The notes below the pieces were generated by a model. It had not been told where the DNA came from. It did no database searches and saw only the letters and a list, made by a program, of their open reading frames with translations. 64,000 bases of DNA. Source: Methylobacterium amylolyticum. GTDB lineage: Bacteria; Pseudomonadota; Alphaproteobacteria; Rhizobiales; Beijerinckiaceae. This document shows positions 34,692 through 42,888 of this stretch, one piece after another (position 1 is the first letter of the stretch; every line of letters starts with the position of its first letter). The DNA lies in assembly GCF_030700245.1 (NCBI RefSeq), contig NZ_JAUYZI010000025.1, positions 36,867 to 100,866 of the forward strand, written 5' to 3'. The translations under genes were made by a program, and so were the position numbers.

Positions 34692-36497
34692 TCACTCCGG
34701 CAGGGCGAAGACGACCAGCGCGTCGCCGGTGCCGAAGCCGGACGCCTTGGTGAAGGAGGCGCCGCCGGCCGCCACCGCCACGTACTGCCGGCCGTCCAGC
34801 GCGTAGGTCATCGCCGGGCCGCTGATCCCGGCGCCGCACTGGAAGCGCCAGAGGATCCGCCCCGTGTCGGCGTCGTGGGCGTCGAAGTGCCCGTCCTCCT
34901 CTCCGGAGAAGACGAGGCCGCCGGCCGTGGCGAGCGTGCCCCCCGACAGGCGGCTCGCGCCGCGCACGGACCACGCGATCGTCCCGCCCGCGGCGAGGTC
35001 GACGGCGGTGAGCGTGCTGAAGCTCGGCTCGCCCTTGGCCTCCCCCGTCTCGGTGTAGCGGATCTCCGGCCGCCCGCCCGCGGCCGGGACGGTCTTGACC
35101 GTGTAGGTGGTCGCCCCGTGCCGCACCTGCACGTAGGCCCGGCGGCCGTCATAGGCGGTGGGCGGCCAGGACACCGCCCCGAGGGGGCCGGGGGCGACGA
35201 CGGTGCCCTGCGGGGTCGGCGGCGCGAACAGGTTCTTCTGCTCGACCAGCGGCGCGGAGCGCTCCAGCAGCTTCCCCGTGGCGCGGTCGTGGACGTAGAT
35301 CCAGCCGGTCTTGCTCGCCGAGGCCACCGCCTTGGCGCCCCCGGGCATGTCCAGCAGGAAGGGCGGCGCGGCCACGTCGTAGCCCCACTCGTCGTGCGGC
35401 ACCTGCTGGTAGTACCAGCGCAGCGCTCCGGTCTTCACGTCGAGCGCCACGAGGCACATCGTGTAGAGGTTGTCGCCCGGGCGGCTGAGGCCGAAATTCT
35501 GCGGCGCCGGGTTGCCGGTGCCGAGGAAGATCAGGCCGAGCGCCGGGTCGTAGGCCGGCGTCATCCACAGCGAGCCGCCGCCGACCCGCCACGCCTCGCG
35601 GTTGGCAGGCGCGGCCGCCTTTTCGGCGGCGATGTCCCGGTGCAGCGGCACCCCGTCCGCGGTCCGCTCGACGAAGCCGCCCTCCCAACCCTCGGAGGGT
35701 GTGACGTACCAGCGCCAGCGCTCCTCGCCGGTCCGCGCATCGTAGGCGGCGAGCCAGCCGCGCCGGCCGTAGCCGCCCTCGATCCCGACCACCGCGCCGC
35801 CGTCGAGGCCGCCGGCCTCGTCCTCGATGTGCAGGCCGTAGCCCGCCCCGGTGACGCCGACGATCACCGAGCCGTCGGCCACCAGCGGCGGCATCTTGAA
35901 GCCGAGCCGGCTCGACCCCTGGACCGGCTTGCCGCCGAGCTTGTCCGCCAGCCCCGACGCGGTCTCGCTCTCGCCCTCCTCCGGGCGCACCGCCTCCCGG
36001 TCCCAGACGATCCGGCCGGTCTTGGCGTCGAGGGCGATCACCCGCCCGTCCATCGTCGCCTGGTAGACGAGGCCGCCGGACACGGCCACGCCCCGGTTCG
36101 AGGGCGGCCCGAAGATCTTCTCCGTGCGCGGGCGGTGCGTGTAGGTCCAGAGCACCCGGCCGGTGCGCGCGTCGAGGGCGGCGACGTTGTTCTGCGTGGT
36201 CGAGAGATAGAGGGTTCCGTCGATCATCACCGGCTGCGCCTGGAAGTAGCCGGTCACCCCGCTCTGGAACATCCAGGCCGGGCGCAGCCGGGCCACGCTG
36301 CTCCGGTCGATCTGGGTCAGCTCCGAGAAGTTGCGGTTGCTGGGATCGTGGCCGAAGGCGGGCCAGTCGGTCTCCGCCGCCCGGGCACCGCCCGCGAGCA
36401 GGAGGCCCGCGGCTGCCAGGGTGCACAGGCGCGCGGCCGGGCCCCGGGGCTGCGACGGGCGCGCGGCGGCGCCCCGCGTCTCGGTCGGTTGCAGCAC
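34692..36497 (-). CDS. PQQ-type eight-bladed propeller dehydrogenase-like protein, altered active site
   Basis: A 601-residue exported protein: signal peptide (LCTLAAAGLLLAGGARAAE) and repeated tryptophan-docking blades (VAALDARTGRVLWTYTH, VIALDAKTGRIVWDREAV, VALDVKTGALRWYYQQVP, LTAVDLAAGGTIAW). GTGNPAPQNFGLSRPGDN matches the substrate region of PQQ alcohol dehydrogenases. Two canonical features are missing: the vicinal Cys pair (here PPS at 131-133) and the catalytic Asp after HDEW (here Gly372, in HDEWGYD). There is no cytochrome domain. The GTG at 36497 has a GGGGAGGGGA ribosome-binding site. Dehydrogenase activity is doubtful as read. Confidence 0.85.
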   Translation of the reverse strand: MLQPTETRGAAARPSQPRGPAARLCTLAAAGLLLAGGARAAETDWPAFGHDPSNRNFSELTQIDRSSVARLRPAWMFQSGVTGYFQAQPVMIDGTLYLSTTQNNVAALDARTGRVLWTYTHRPRTEKIFGPPSNRGVAVSGGLVYQATMDGRVIALDAKTGRIVWDREAVRPEEGESETASGLADKLGGKPVQGSSRLGFKMPPLVADGSVIVGVTGAGYGLHIEDEAGGLDGGAVVGIEGGYGRRGWLAAYDARTGEERWRWYVTPSEGWEGGFVERTADGVPLHRDIAAEKAAAPANREAWRVGGGSLWMTPAYDPALGLIFLGTGNPAPQNFGLSRPGDNLYTMCLVALDVKTGALRWYYQQVPHDEWGYDVAAPPFLLDMPGGAKAVASASKTGWIYVHDRATGKLLERSAPLVEQKNLFAPPTPQGTVVAPGPLGAVSWPPTAYDGRRAYVQVRHGATTYTVKTVPAAGGRPEIRYTETGEAKGEPSFSTLTAVDLAAGGTIAWSVRGASRLSGGTLATAGGLVFSGEEDGHFDAHDADTGRILWRFQCGAGISGPAMTYALDGRQYVAVAAGGASFTKASGFGTGDALVVFALPE

Positions 36498-36690
36498 GGC
36501 GTCCCCTCCCCCACCTCTCGGTCCCGTTCCCTCGGGCGGCCTGCGGCGGAAGGCAAGAGCCTCACGCGGTTTGCGCCGCGCGCATCGCCCCGGGAGGGCG
36601 GCCCGGGTTATACCGGGTGAGTCGCGGGGACATGCGGGACGCCTCGCGCCGCGCAAGACCACTCGTCCCGCCGCATGGAGGAGTCACGTC

Positions 36691-36783
36691 ATGGGCCTCA
36701 TCCTCGCTCTGATCCTGATCGGTACGCCGCTCGGCCTCGCGGCCTACGAACTCATGCAGGCGCGCAACCTGCGCCCGCTCTGA
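36691..36783 (+). CDS. Very small single-span membrane protein (30 aa)
   Basis: MGLILALILIGTPLGLAAYE followed by LMQARNLRPL: one hydrophobic helix and a short basic tail. A near-perfect ribosome-binding site (GGAGGAG) lies 7 bases before the ATG. The gene is free-standing, divergent from the PQQ gene. No family is recognised; such peptides are often missed by gene finders. The strong translation signal is the main support. Confidence 0.55.
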   Translation: MGLILALILIGTPLGLAAYELMQARNLRPL

Positions 36784-36841
36784 GGGCCGGCCCAGAGTAC
36801 ACGACAGTCCGGGGTGCAGCCCCGCGGATCCCATCAGACCC

Positions 36842-36955
36842 CCTCATCCTGAGGCACCCCTTGCCGTGGCAAGGTGCCTCGAAGGAGCCTTCCAGAGAGC
36901 GCCGCGATCCCTGGAGCCCTCCTTCGAGGCCGCTCCGCGGCACCTCAGGATGAGG
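36842..36955. repeat. Nested inverted-repeat element (REP/BIME-like)
   Basis: The outer arms CCTCATCCTGAGG (36842-36854) and CCTCAGGATGAGG (36943-36955) are perfect inverse complements. Inside are GCCTCGAAGGAG (36876-36887) and its exact complement (36919-36930), and a small hairpin CCTTGCC-GT-GGCAAGG. The whole can fold into a long cruciform. It looks like a mobile non-coding repeat of the kind scattered between genes in Methylobacterium-like genomes. Confidence 0.75.
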
Positions 36956-37020
36956 AACAGGGTCGGATGCGCCGCCCGGCACGCACTGTCGTGGGCCGTG
37001 GGGCCAGCCATCGCGCCGCC

Positions 37021-37109
37021 CGTCATCGCGAGCGGAGCGAGGCAATCCAGAGCCGCGCCGGCCGGCCGCGCGCTGCCCTGGGTCGCTTCGCCTCCGGCTC
37101 GCGATGACG
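37021..37109. repeat. Inverted-repeat element, GTCATCGCGAGCG family, copy 1
   Basis: The arms CGTCATCGCGAGC (37021-37033) and GCTCGCGATGACG (37097-37109) are perfect complements, with further complementary stretches inward. It is related to the element at 62691-62784, which shares GTCATCGCGAGCG and the inner GACCCAG/CTGGGT pairing. Together with the preceding element it fills the 367-base gap between the small membrane gene and the ankyrin gene; no protein gene is seen there. Confidence 0.75.
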
Positions 37110-37150
37110 GCGCGGGCGCGGCGAACCGGACGGGTCGGCCGAAGACGGGA

Positions 37151-37696
37151 TCACGCACCGGCCGGCCGGGTCGCCGCGTCGAGCTGGGCCGGTGTGGCCT
37201 GCGCGCCCATCTGCCGGGCGAGGTCGGCCGCGCCCCGGCCGTCGGCGTCGCGCCGGTCCGGGTCGGCGCCGCGGGCGAGCAGCAGCGCGACCATCTCCGT
37301 GCGGTCGAACATCGCGGCGGTCATCAGCGCCGTGCGCGAGCCGCCGCCCGTGCCGTCGACCTGCGCGCCGTGATCGAGCAGAAGCCGGGCGACCGCGAGG
37401 TCGTTCTTGAAGGCGGCGCCGGCGAGCGGCGTCTGGCCGTGGTCGTTGGCGAGCTCCGGGTCGCCGCCGGCCTCCAGGATGGCGCGGGCGGCGGCCTCCT
37501 GGCCGTTGTAGGCGGCCAGCATCAGCAGGCTGTCACCCTTGTCGTTGCGCAGGTTCGCCGGCAGGCCCTGCCCGAACAGCTCGGCCAGTTCCTCGGCGTG
37601 GCCCATGCGGGCGTACTGGAAGACGCGGGCGGCGAAGGCCAGGGTCTCGTCGTCGAGGGCGGGCTTGGACCCGGGGGCGGGCTCGGGGGTGGTCAT
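37151..37696 (-). CDS. Ankyrin repeat protein
   Basis: A 181-residue protein of about four ankyrin repeats: ARMGHAEELAELFGQGLPAN, DKGDSLLMLAAYNGQEAAARAILEAGGDPE, DHGQTPLAGAAFKNDLAVARLLLDHGAQVD, SRTALMTAAMFDRTEMVALLLARGADPD, DADGRGAADLA. It has no signal or membrane segment, so it should be a cytosolic protein-binding adaptor with unknown partner. The ATG at 37696 (MTTPEPAPGSK) starts a short disordered lead before the first helix. It lies 70 bases downstream of the MHS transporter gene on the same strand. Confidence 0.9.
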   Translation of the reverse strand: MTTPEPAPGSKPALDDETLAFAARVFQYARMGHAEELAELFGQGLPANLRNDKGDSLLMLAAYNGQEAAARAILEAGGDPELANDHGQTPLAGAAFKNDLAVARLLLDHGAQVDGTGGGSRTALMTAAMFDRTEMVALLLARGADPDRRDADGRGAADLARQMGAQATPAQLDAATRPAGA

Positions 37697-37766
37697 GCTC
37701 GGGCCGGAACGCGTGTGCGGGGACGCCCCCAAGATGGGGCGCCCGACGCGACCGTGAAGGCGGCCC

Positions 37767-39101
37767 TCAGCGCGAATCAATGTCCCGGTTGGTGTGGTCG
37801 GCGAGCAGCGCGGTGGCGATCAGGCTGATCACCGCGCAGATCGCGATGAAGGCGGCGATGGCGTAGCCGGAATGGGTCTGCGCGAGCAGCGCGGTCGCGA
37901 TCAGCGGCGCCGGCCCGCCCGCGAGGATCGAGGCGAGCTGGTAGCCGAGGGAGGCGCCGCTGTAGCGCAGCCGCCCGGGGAAGCACTCGGCGATCAGGGC
38001 GGCCTGCGGCCCGTACATCAGGTCGTGCGGGACCAGCGACAGCACGATGGCGACGAAGACCAGCGGCGGCGACAGGGTTTGCAGCAGGGCGAAGTAGACG
38101 AAGGCGTAGAGTCCCGTGAGCGCCGCGCCGACCATGTAGATGCGGCGGCGCCCGAAGCGGTCGGACAGCCAGCCGCTCAGCGGGATCGTCACCAGCGAGA
38201 CGAGCGACGCGCCGAGAACTGCGCTGAGCAGCAGGTCCCGCGACAGCTTCAGCTCGCCGACGCCGTAGCTGAACACGAACGCGGTGAAGATGTAGAACGG
38301 CGCCTGCTCGCCCATGCGCGCGAGCGCGGTGAGCACCACCTCCCGGGGGTGGCGGCGCAGCACCTCGGCCACCGGCGCGCGCTCGACGGAGCCCTTCTCC
38401 CTCACGGCGCGGAAGGCCGGCGTCTCCTGGATGCCGAGGCGGATCCAGAGGCCCAGCCCGACCAGCACGATGCTGATGGCGAAGGGGACCCGCCAGCCCC
38501 AGCTCGCGAAGCCGTCGCCGGACAGCGCGCTGAAGCCCAGCACCGCGAAGTTGGCGAGGAACAGGCCTGCCGGCACGCCGAGTTGCGGCCAGGAGGCGAC
38601 GAAGCCGCGGTGCTGGTTGGTGCGGGCCCACTCCATCGCCAGCAGCACCGACCCGCCCCATTCCCCGCCGACGCCGATGCCCTGCACCACCCGCAGGATC
38701 GTGAGGATGACCGCGCCCCAGATGCCGATGATCTCGTAGCCCGGCACGAAGGCGACGAGGAACGTGGCGATCCCCATCAGCAGCAGCGTGGCGATCAGCG
38801 CCGACTTGCGGCCGATCCGGTCGCCGTAATGGCCGAAGATCGCCGCGCCCAAAGGCCGGGCGACGAAGCCGAGGGCGTAGACCGAGAAAGCCTCCAGCGT
38901 GCCGACCAGCCGGTCCGATTCCGGGAAGAACAGCTTGGCGAAGACGAGGCCGGTGACGGTGCTGTAGAGGAAGAAGTCGTACCACTCGATCGTCGTGCCG
39001 ATCATGCCGGCGAGGATGGCGCGGCGGAGCTGGCCGCGGTGCTCCGCCTCGGACAGGGCCGACGCCGGACGCGTCGATGCGATGGTCCCGGTGACCGCCA
39101 T
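37767..39101 (-). CDS. MHS-family MFS transporter (metabolite:H+ symporter)
   Basis: A 444-residue, 12-span transporter. Family marks are GTTIEWYDFFLYSTVTGLVFAKLFFP at helix 1, FGHYGDRIGRKSALIATLLLMGIATFLVAFVPGY after helix 2, and RVVQGIGVGGEWGGSVLLAMEW in helix 4, shared with ShiA, ProP and KgtP relatives. The substrate is probably an organic acid, osmolyte or shikimate-like compound and cannot be fixed from sequence. A 168-base AT-richer region upstream (to uvrB) should contain its promoter. Confidence 0.93.
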   Translation of the reverse strand: MAVTGTIASTRPASALSEAEHRGQLRRAILAGMIGTTIEWYDFFLYSTVTGLVFAKLFFPESDRLVGTLEAFSVYALGFVARPLGAAIFGHYGDRIGRKSALIATLLLMGIATFLVAFVPGYEIIGIWGAVILTILRVVQGIGVGGEWGGSVLLAMEWARTNQHRGFVASWPQLGVPAGLFLANFAVLGFSALSGDGFASWGWRVPFAISIVLVGLGLWIRLGIQETPAFRAVREKGSVERAPVAEVLRRHPREVVLTALARMGEQAPFYIFTAFVFSYGVGELKLSRDLLLSAVLGASLVSLVTIPLSGWLSDRFGRRRIYMVGAALTGLYAFVYFALLQTLSPPLVFVAIVLSLVPHDLMYGPQAALIAECFPGRLRYSGASLGYQLASILAGGPAPLIATALLAQTHSGYAIAAFIAICAVISLIATALLADHTNRDIDSR

Positions 39102-39269
39102 GACGATCCTCCCCTGTGGGCTGCGCAGCCCGCGAGGGAGTAAAGAGTTTCCGGGGGTCGAAAGTCCAGTCTGATCTGTATCACGAAGTAGAAATACATT
39201 CTGAGCGCGTATCTCTCGCCCGTCTTCGCCTACAGCGGGTGTCAGTAATCTGTCGCCGGTGCGTAACGG

Positions 39270-41957
39270 TCAGCCGCGCCGCCGCCCGCCGCCGCCCTTG
39301 TACTTCGGCTTCTGCCCGCCGAGCCCCTGCGTCGAGCGCGGCTTGGGCCGCTCCTGCCAAGGCACGGCGGCAGCGGGCAGCTCCCGGTCGGTGCCGGGGC
39401 CCATGTCGTCGAGGTCGGGCGCGCTGATGCGGCTGCCGCCCGCCGGCCGCGGACGCTTGGCCCCGAACCGCCCGGCCTCGCGCTCCACGTCGCCCTGGCG
39501 GGCCATCGGGTCGTCGGCGACCATCAGCTCGGTGGCCTGGAGGCGCTTCAGCTCGTCGCGCAGGCGCGCCGCCTCCTCGAAGTCGAGATCGGCCGCGGCG
39601 GCGCGCATCCGCTTCTCGAGGTCGGCCATCACCGCCTTGAGGTTGTGGCCCACCGTCACCGCGTCCCGGGCCAGCCCGGTATCCACCTGCACGTGGTCGC
39701 GCTCGTAGACGCTGTTGAGGATGTCGCTGATCCCGCGCTTGACGCTCTGCGGGGTGATGCCGTGCTCCTCGTTGTAGGCGAGCTGCTTCTGGCGGCGCCG
39801 CTCGGTCTCGGCCATCGCCCGCTCCATCGAGCCGGTGACGGTGTCCGCGTAGAGGATGCAGCGCGCCTCGGCGTTGCGGGCGGCGCGGCCGATGGTCTGC
39901 ACGAGCGAGGTCTCCGAGCGCAGAAACCCCTCCTTGTCGGCGTCGAGGATCGCCACCAGCGCGCATTCGGGGATGTCGAGCCCCTCGCGCAGCAGGTTGA
40001 TGCCGATCAGCACGTCGAAGGCGCCGAGCCGCAGGTCGCGGATGATCTCGATCCGCTCCAGGGTGTCGATGTCCGAGTGCATGTAGCGCACCCGCACTGC
40101 GTTCTCGTGCAGGTACTCGGTCAGATCCTCGGCCATGCGCTTGGTCAGCGTCGTCACCAGCGTCCGGTAGCCGGACTGCGCCACGGCCCGGACCTCGCCC
40201 AGGAGGTCGTCGACCTGGGAGCGGGCCGGGCGCACCTCGATCACCGGATCGACGAGGCCCGTGGGGCGGATCACCTGCTCGGCGAAGACGCCGTCGGTCC
40301 GCTCCATCTCCCACTTACCGGGGGTGGCCGAGACGTGGACCGTCTGCGGGCGCATCGCGTCCCATTCCTCGAAGCGCAGGGGCCGGTTGTCGAGGCAGGA
40401 GGGCAGCCGGAAGCCGTACTCGGCGAGCGTCGCCTTCCGGCGGAAGTCGCCCCGGTACATGCCGCCGATCTGCGGCACGGTGACGTGGCTCTCGTCGGTG
40501 AAGACCAGGGCGTTGTCGGGCAGGTACTCGAACAGGGTCGGCGGCGGCTCGCCCGGCTTCCGGCCGGTAAGATACCGGGAATAATTCTCGATGCCGTTGC
40601 AGGAGCCGGTGGCCTCGATCATCTCGATGTCGAAGGTGCAGCGCTGGTCGATGCGCTGCGCCTCGATCAGCCGGCCCATCCGGGTCAGCTCCTCGATCCG
40701 GCCGGTCAGCTCGTGCTTGATGCCCTTGATCGCCTGCTGGAGCGTCGGGCGCGGCGTCACGTAGTGCGAGTTGGCGTAGATCTTCACGAATTTCAGCTCG
40801 GAGATCTTCTTGCCGGTCAGCGGGTCGAACTCGACGATGGATTCGACCTCGTCGCCGAACAGGCCGATGCGCCAGCCGCGATCCTCCAGGTGGGCGGGCC
40901 ACAGCTCGATCACGTCGCCGCGCACCCGGAACGTGCCGCGGGCGAAGTCGGACTGGATGCGCTTGTACTGGAGCGCCACGAGATCGGCGACGAGCTGGCG
41001 CTGCTCGATGCGCTCGCCGAGGGTGACGGTGAACGACATCGCCGTGTAGGTCTCGACCGAGCCGATGCCGTAGATGCACGACACCGAGGCGACGATGATC
41101 ACGTCGTCCCGCTCCAGCAGGGCGCGGGTGGCGGCGTGGCGCATCCGGTCGATCTGCTCGTTGATCGACGATTCCTTCTCGATGAACGTGTCCGAGCGCG
41201 GAACGTAGGCCTCCGGCTGGTAATAGTCGTAGTACGATACGAAATACTCGACCGCGTTGTCTGGGAAGAACGCCTTGAACTCGCCGTAGAGCTGCGCGGC
41301 GAGCGTCTTGTTCGGGGCGAGGATCAGGGCGGGGCGCTGGGTCTCCTCGATGATCTTGGCCATCGTGAAGGTCTTGCCCGAGCCGGTGACGCCGAGCAGC
41401 ACTTGGTCGCGCTCGTGCGCCTGCACGCCCGCCACGAGGTCGGCGATGGCGGTGGGCTGGTCGCCGGCCGGGGTGAACTCGGACTTCAGCGTGAACGTCA
41501 CGCCGCCCTCCGACTTCTGCGGGCGCTCCGGGCGGTGCGGCGTCCAGGTCTCCCCGCCCTTGAACAGCGGGTTGCCCTCTGTGAGCAGCCGTTCCAGCGC
41601 CGCGACGGTGGCCGAGGCGCCCTCGACCCCGACCGTCTCCGGTGCGGCCTGCGCCTCCGAGGCCGGACCGTCCTCCGGCGGCGTCAGCCCGAGCGCCTGG
41701 GCCAGCCGCGGGTCGATCGCCGCGTCGCCCACGGCGTAGCCCGCCTGCGGCGCCTCGCCGAAGCCGTCGCGGGCGATCTCGGACCGGCGCGTGGCGGCCT
41801 TCTTCGGCTTGCCCGCGGGCTTTCCCGGGCGCTCCGGCGCCGGCCGGTTCCGGTTCAGAGCGGGGTTGAGCAGCGCCGCGAGATGGGCGTCGAGGGGCTG
41901 CAACTCCGGCTTGTCGGCCTTGGCCGGGGCGACGCGCGGTTTCTTCGGTGCGGGCAT
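39270..41957 (-). CDS. uvrB: Excinuclease ABC subunit B (UvrB) with long N-terminal extension
   Basis: 895 residues, the damage-verifying helicase of nucleotide excision repair. The standard UvrB start (FTLKSEFTPAGDQPTAI) appears only at about residue 155; residues 1-150 are a Pro/Lys/Ala-rich extension. Walker A GVTGSGKT lies at 189-196, the beta-hairpin EYFVSYYDYYQPEAYVP near 240, helicase motifs (VHVSATPG, GINLLREGLDIPE, QTIGRAARN) follow, and the C-terminal UVR domain (LEKRMRAAAADLDFEEAARLRDELKRL) binds UvrC. A Gly/Lys/Arg-rich tail ends the protein. No clear ribosome-binding site precedes the ATG. Confidence 0.97.
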   Translation of the reverse strand: MPAPKKPRVAPAKADKPELQPLDAHLAALLNPALNRNRPAPERPGKPAGKPKKAATRRSEIARDGFGEAPQAGYAVGDAAIDPRLAQALGLTPPEDGPASEAQAAPETVGVEGASATVAALERLLTEGNPLFKGGETWTPHRPERPQKSEGGVTFTLKSEFTPAGDQPTAIADLVAGVQAHERDQVLLGVTGSGKTFTMAKIIEETQRPALILAPNKTLAAQLYGEFKAFFPDNAVEYFVSYYDYYQPEAYVPRSDTFIEKESSINEQIDRMRHAATRALLERDDVIIVASVSCIYGIGSVETYTAMSFTVTLGERIEQRQLVADLVALQYKRIQSDFARGTFRVRGDVIELWPAHLEDRGWRIGLFGDEVESIVEFDPLTGKKISELKFVKIYANSHYVTPRPTLQQAIKGIKHELTGRIEELTRMGRLIEAQRIDQRCTFDIEMIEATGSCNGIENYSRYLTGRKPGEPPPTLFEYLPDNALVFTDESHVTVPQIGGMYRGDFRRKATLAEYGFRLPSCLDNRPLRFEEWDAMRPQTVHVSATPGKWEMERTDGVFAEQVIRPTGLVDPVIEVRPARSQVDDLLGEVRAVAQSGYRTLVTTLTKRMAEDLTEYLHENAVRVRYMHSDIDTLERIEIIRDLRLGAFDVLIGINLLREGLDIPECALVAILDADKEGFLRSETSLVQTIGRAARNAEARCILYADTVTGSMERAMAETERRRQKQLAYNEEHGITPQSVKRGISDILNSVYERDHVQVDTGLARDAVTVGHNLKAVMADLEKRMRAAAADLDFEEAARLRDELKRLQATELMVADDPMARQGDVEREAGRFGAKRPRPAGGSRISAPDLDDMGPGTDRELPAAAVPWQERPKPRSTQGLGGQKPKYKGGGGRRRG

Positions 41958-42069
41958 GGGGGGAATATGGAGGCTGGTACGTTGGCAGGAAACCCGCTCG
42001 TGTCCTCGTGCCGCTTGTCCGCCCGCGACCGTCCGCATTACGTTCTGCGAACCGAAAGAGGGCCGCCTC

Positions 42070-42309
42070 ATGAAGACAGTCAGCCTGGACGACGCGCGCG
42101 CGGACCTACCGAACCTCGTCGCGCGCGCCGCGCGCGGTGAGCCCTTCTTGATTACCGAGGCCGGACAACCTCTCGTGAAGGTCGAGGCTGCCGATCGTTC
42201 GCCGCCTGCGAGGCGTCGGCTGGGCAGCCTGGCCGGGCAATTTTCGGTGCCTGATGATTTCGACCGCATGGGGGAGGACGAGATCATCCGGCTCTTCGAG
42301 GGAACGTGA
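42070..42309 (+). CDS. Type II antitoxin, Phd/YefM family
   Basis: A 79-residue protein: MKTVSLDDARADLPNLVARAARGEPFLITEAGQPLVKVEA is a Phd/YefM DNA-binding fold, and the tail RRRLGSLAGQFSVPDDFDRM is the usual toxin-binding segment (LGxLxGxxxxPDDFD) of Phd antitoxins paired with PIN toxins. The ATG at 42070 is in the conserved position. The stop overlaps the toxin GTG by 4 bases. It is divergent from uvrB with 112 bases between starts. Confidence 0.92.
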   Translation: MKTVSLDDARADLPNLVARAARGEPFLITEAGQPLVKVEAADRSPPARRRLGSLAGQFSVPDDFDRMGEDEIIRLFEGT

Positions 42310-42692
42310 GACTTCTGCTCGATACGCACTTGCTGCTCTGGATCGTCACCGCACCCGGTAGGCTACCGTCGGGATGCGCCGCGCTGATCGAAGCGACGGC
42401 CGAGGAGGTATTCTTCAGCGCGGCGAGCATCTGGGAGGTGGCGATCAAGCAAGGGCTCGGCCGCACGAAGCTGCACGTCGACGCGGATCTGCTGCATCGC
42501 ACGCTTCTCAGGGATGGGTTCATAGAACTTCCCGTCCTGAGCACACACGCGAGGGCCGTCGCCACCCTCCCCCCGCTCCACAAGGACCCGTTCGACCGCC
42601 TCCTCCTGGCGCAGGCGATCGTCGAGAACCTCACCCTGCTCACAGCCGACGCGACTTTGGCGCGCTATCCGGGGCCTGTCCGGCTCGCGTGA
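42306..42692 (+). CDS. VapC-like PIN-domain toxin
   Basis: A 128-residue PIN nuclease: Asp6 in MRLLLDTHLLLWIV, the Glu in FFSAASIWEVAIKQGLG, Asp in HKDPFDRLLLAQAIVE and Asp in LLTADATLARYPG are the expected metal ligands. The pattern (LDTHxLLW, DPFDRxLxAQA) is the subgroup normally partnered with the Phd antitoxin seen upstream. It is unlike the pair at 5.6-6.2 kb in sequence detail (LDTNVVSE there), so the two modules were acquired separately. Confidence 0.92.
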   Translation: MRLLLDTHLLLWIVTAPGRLPSGCAALIEATAEEVFFSAASIWEVAIKQGLGRTKLHVDADLLHRTLLRDGFIELPVLSTHARAVATLPPLHKDPFDRLLLAQAIVENLTLLTADATLARYPGPVRLA

Positions 42693-42850
42693 GCCGCGGC
42701 GCTCCGCTGCGGGCCTGTCGCCATCTTACAACTTCTACGCACAATCCGCCGCGTCCCGCGAGGATCCGTCGGGCACGCGCCGCGGTTTCGTACCGAAAGT
42801 TGCAGAATCGATCGTCCGCGGTGTCTTGCGGCCGGGACACCCGCCCGATA

Positions 42851-42865
42851 CTTTGCAGTGCAAAG
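42851..42865. promoter_or_regulatory. Perfect palindrome, candidate operator of the downstream pair
   Basis: CTTTGCA-G-TGCAAAG, 7-bp perfect arms, ending 23 bases before the ATG of the membrane-protein gene whose partner encodes a winged-helix regulator. The position suits autoregulation. The binding factor is inferred, not shown. Confidence 0.5.
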
Positions 42866-42888
42866 CACGCCGCGGTTCGAGGGGGCAG

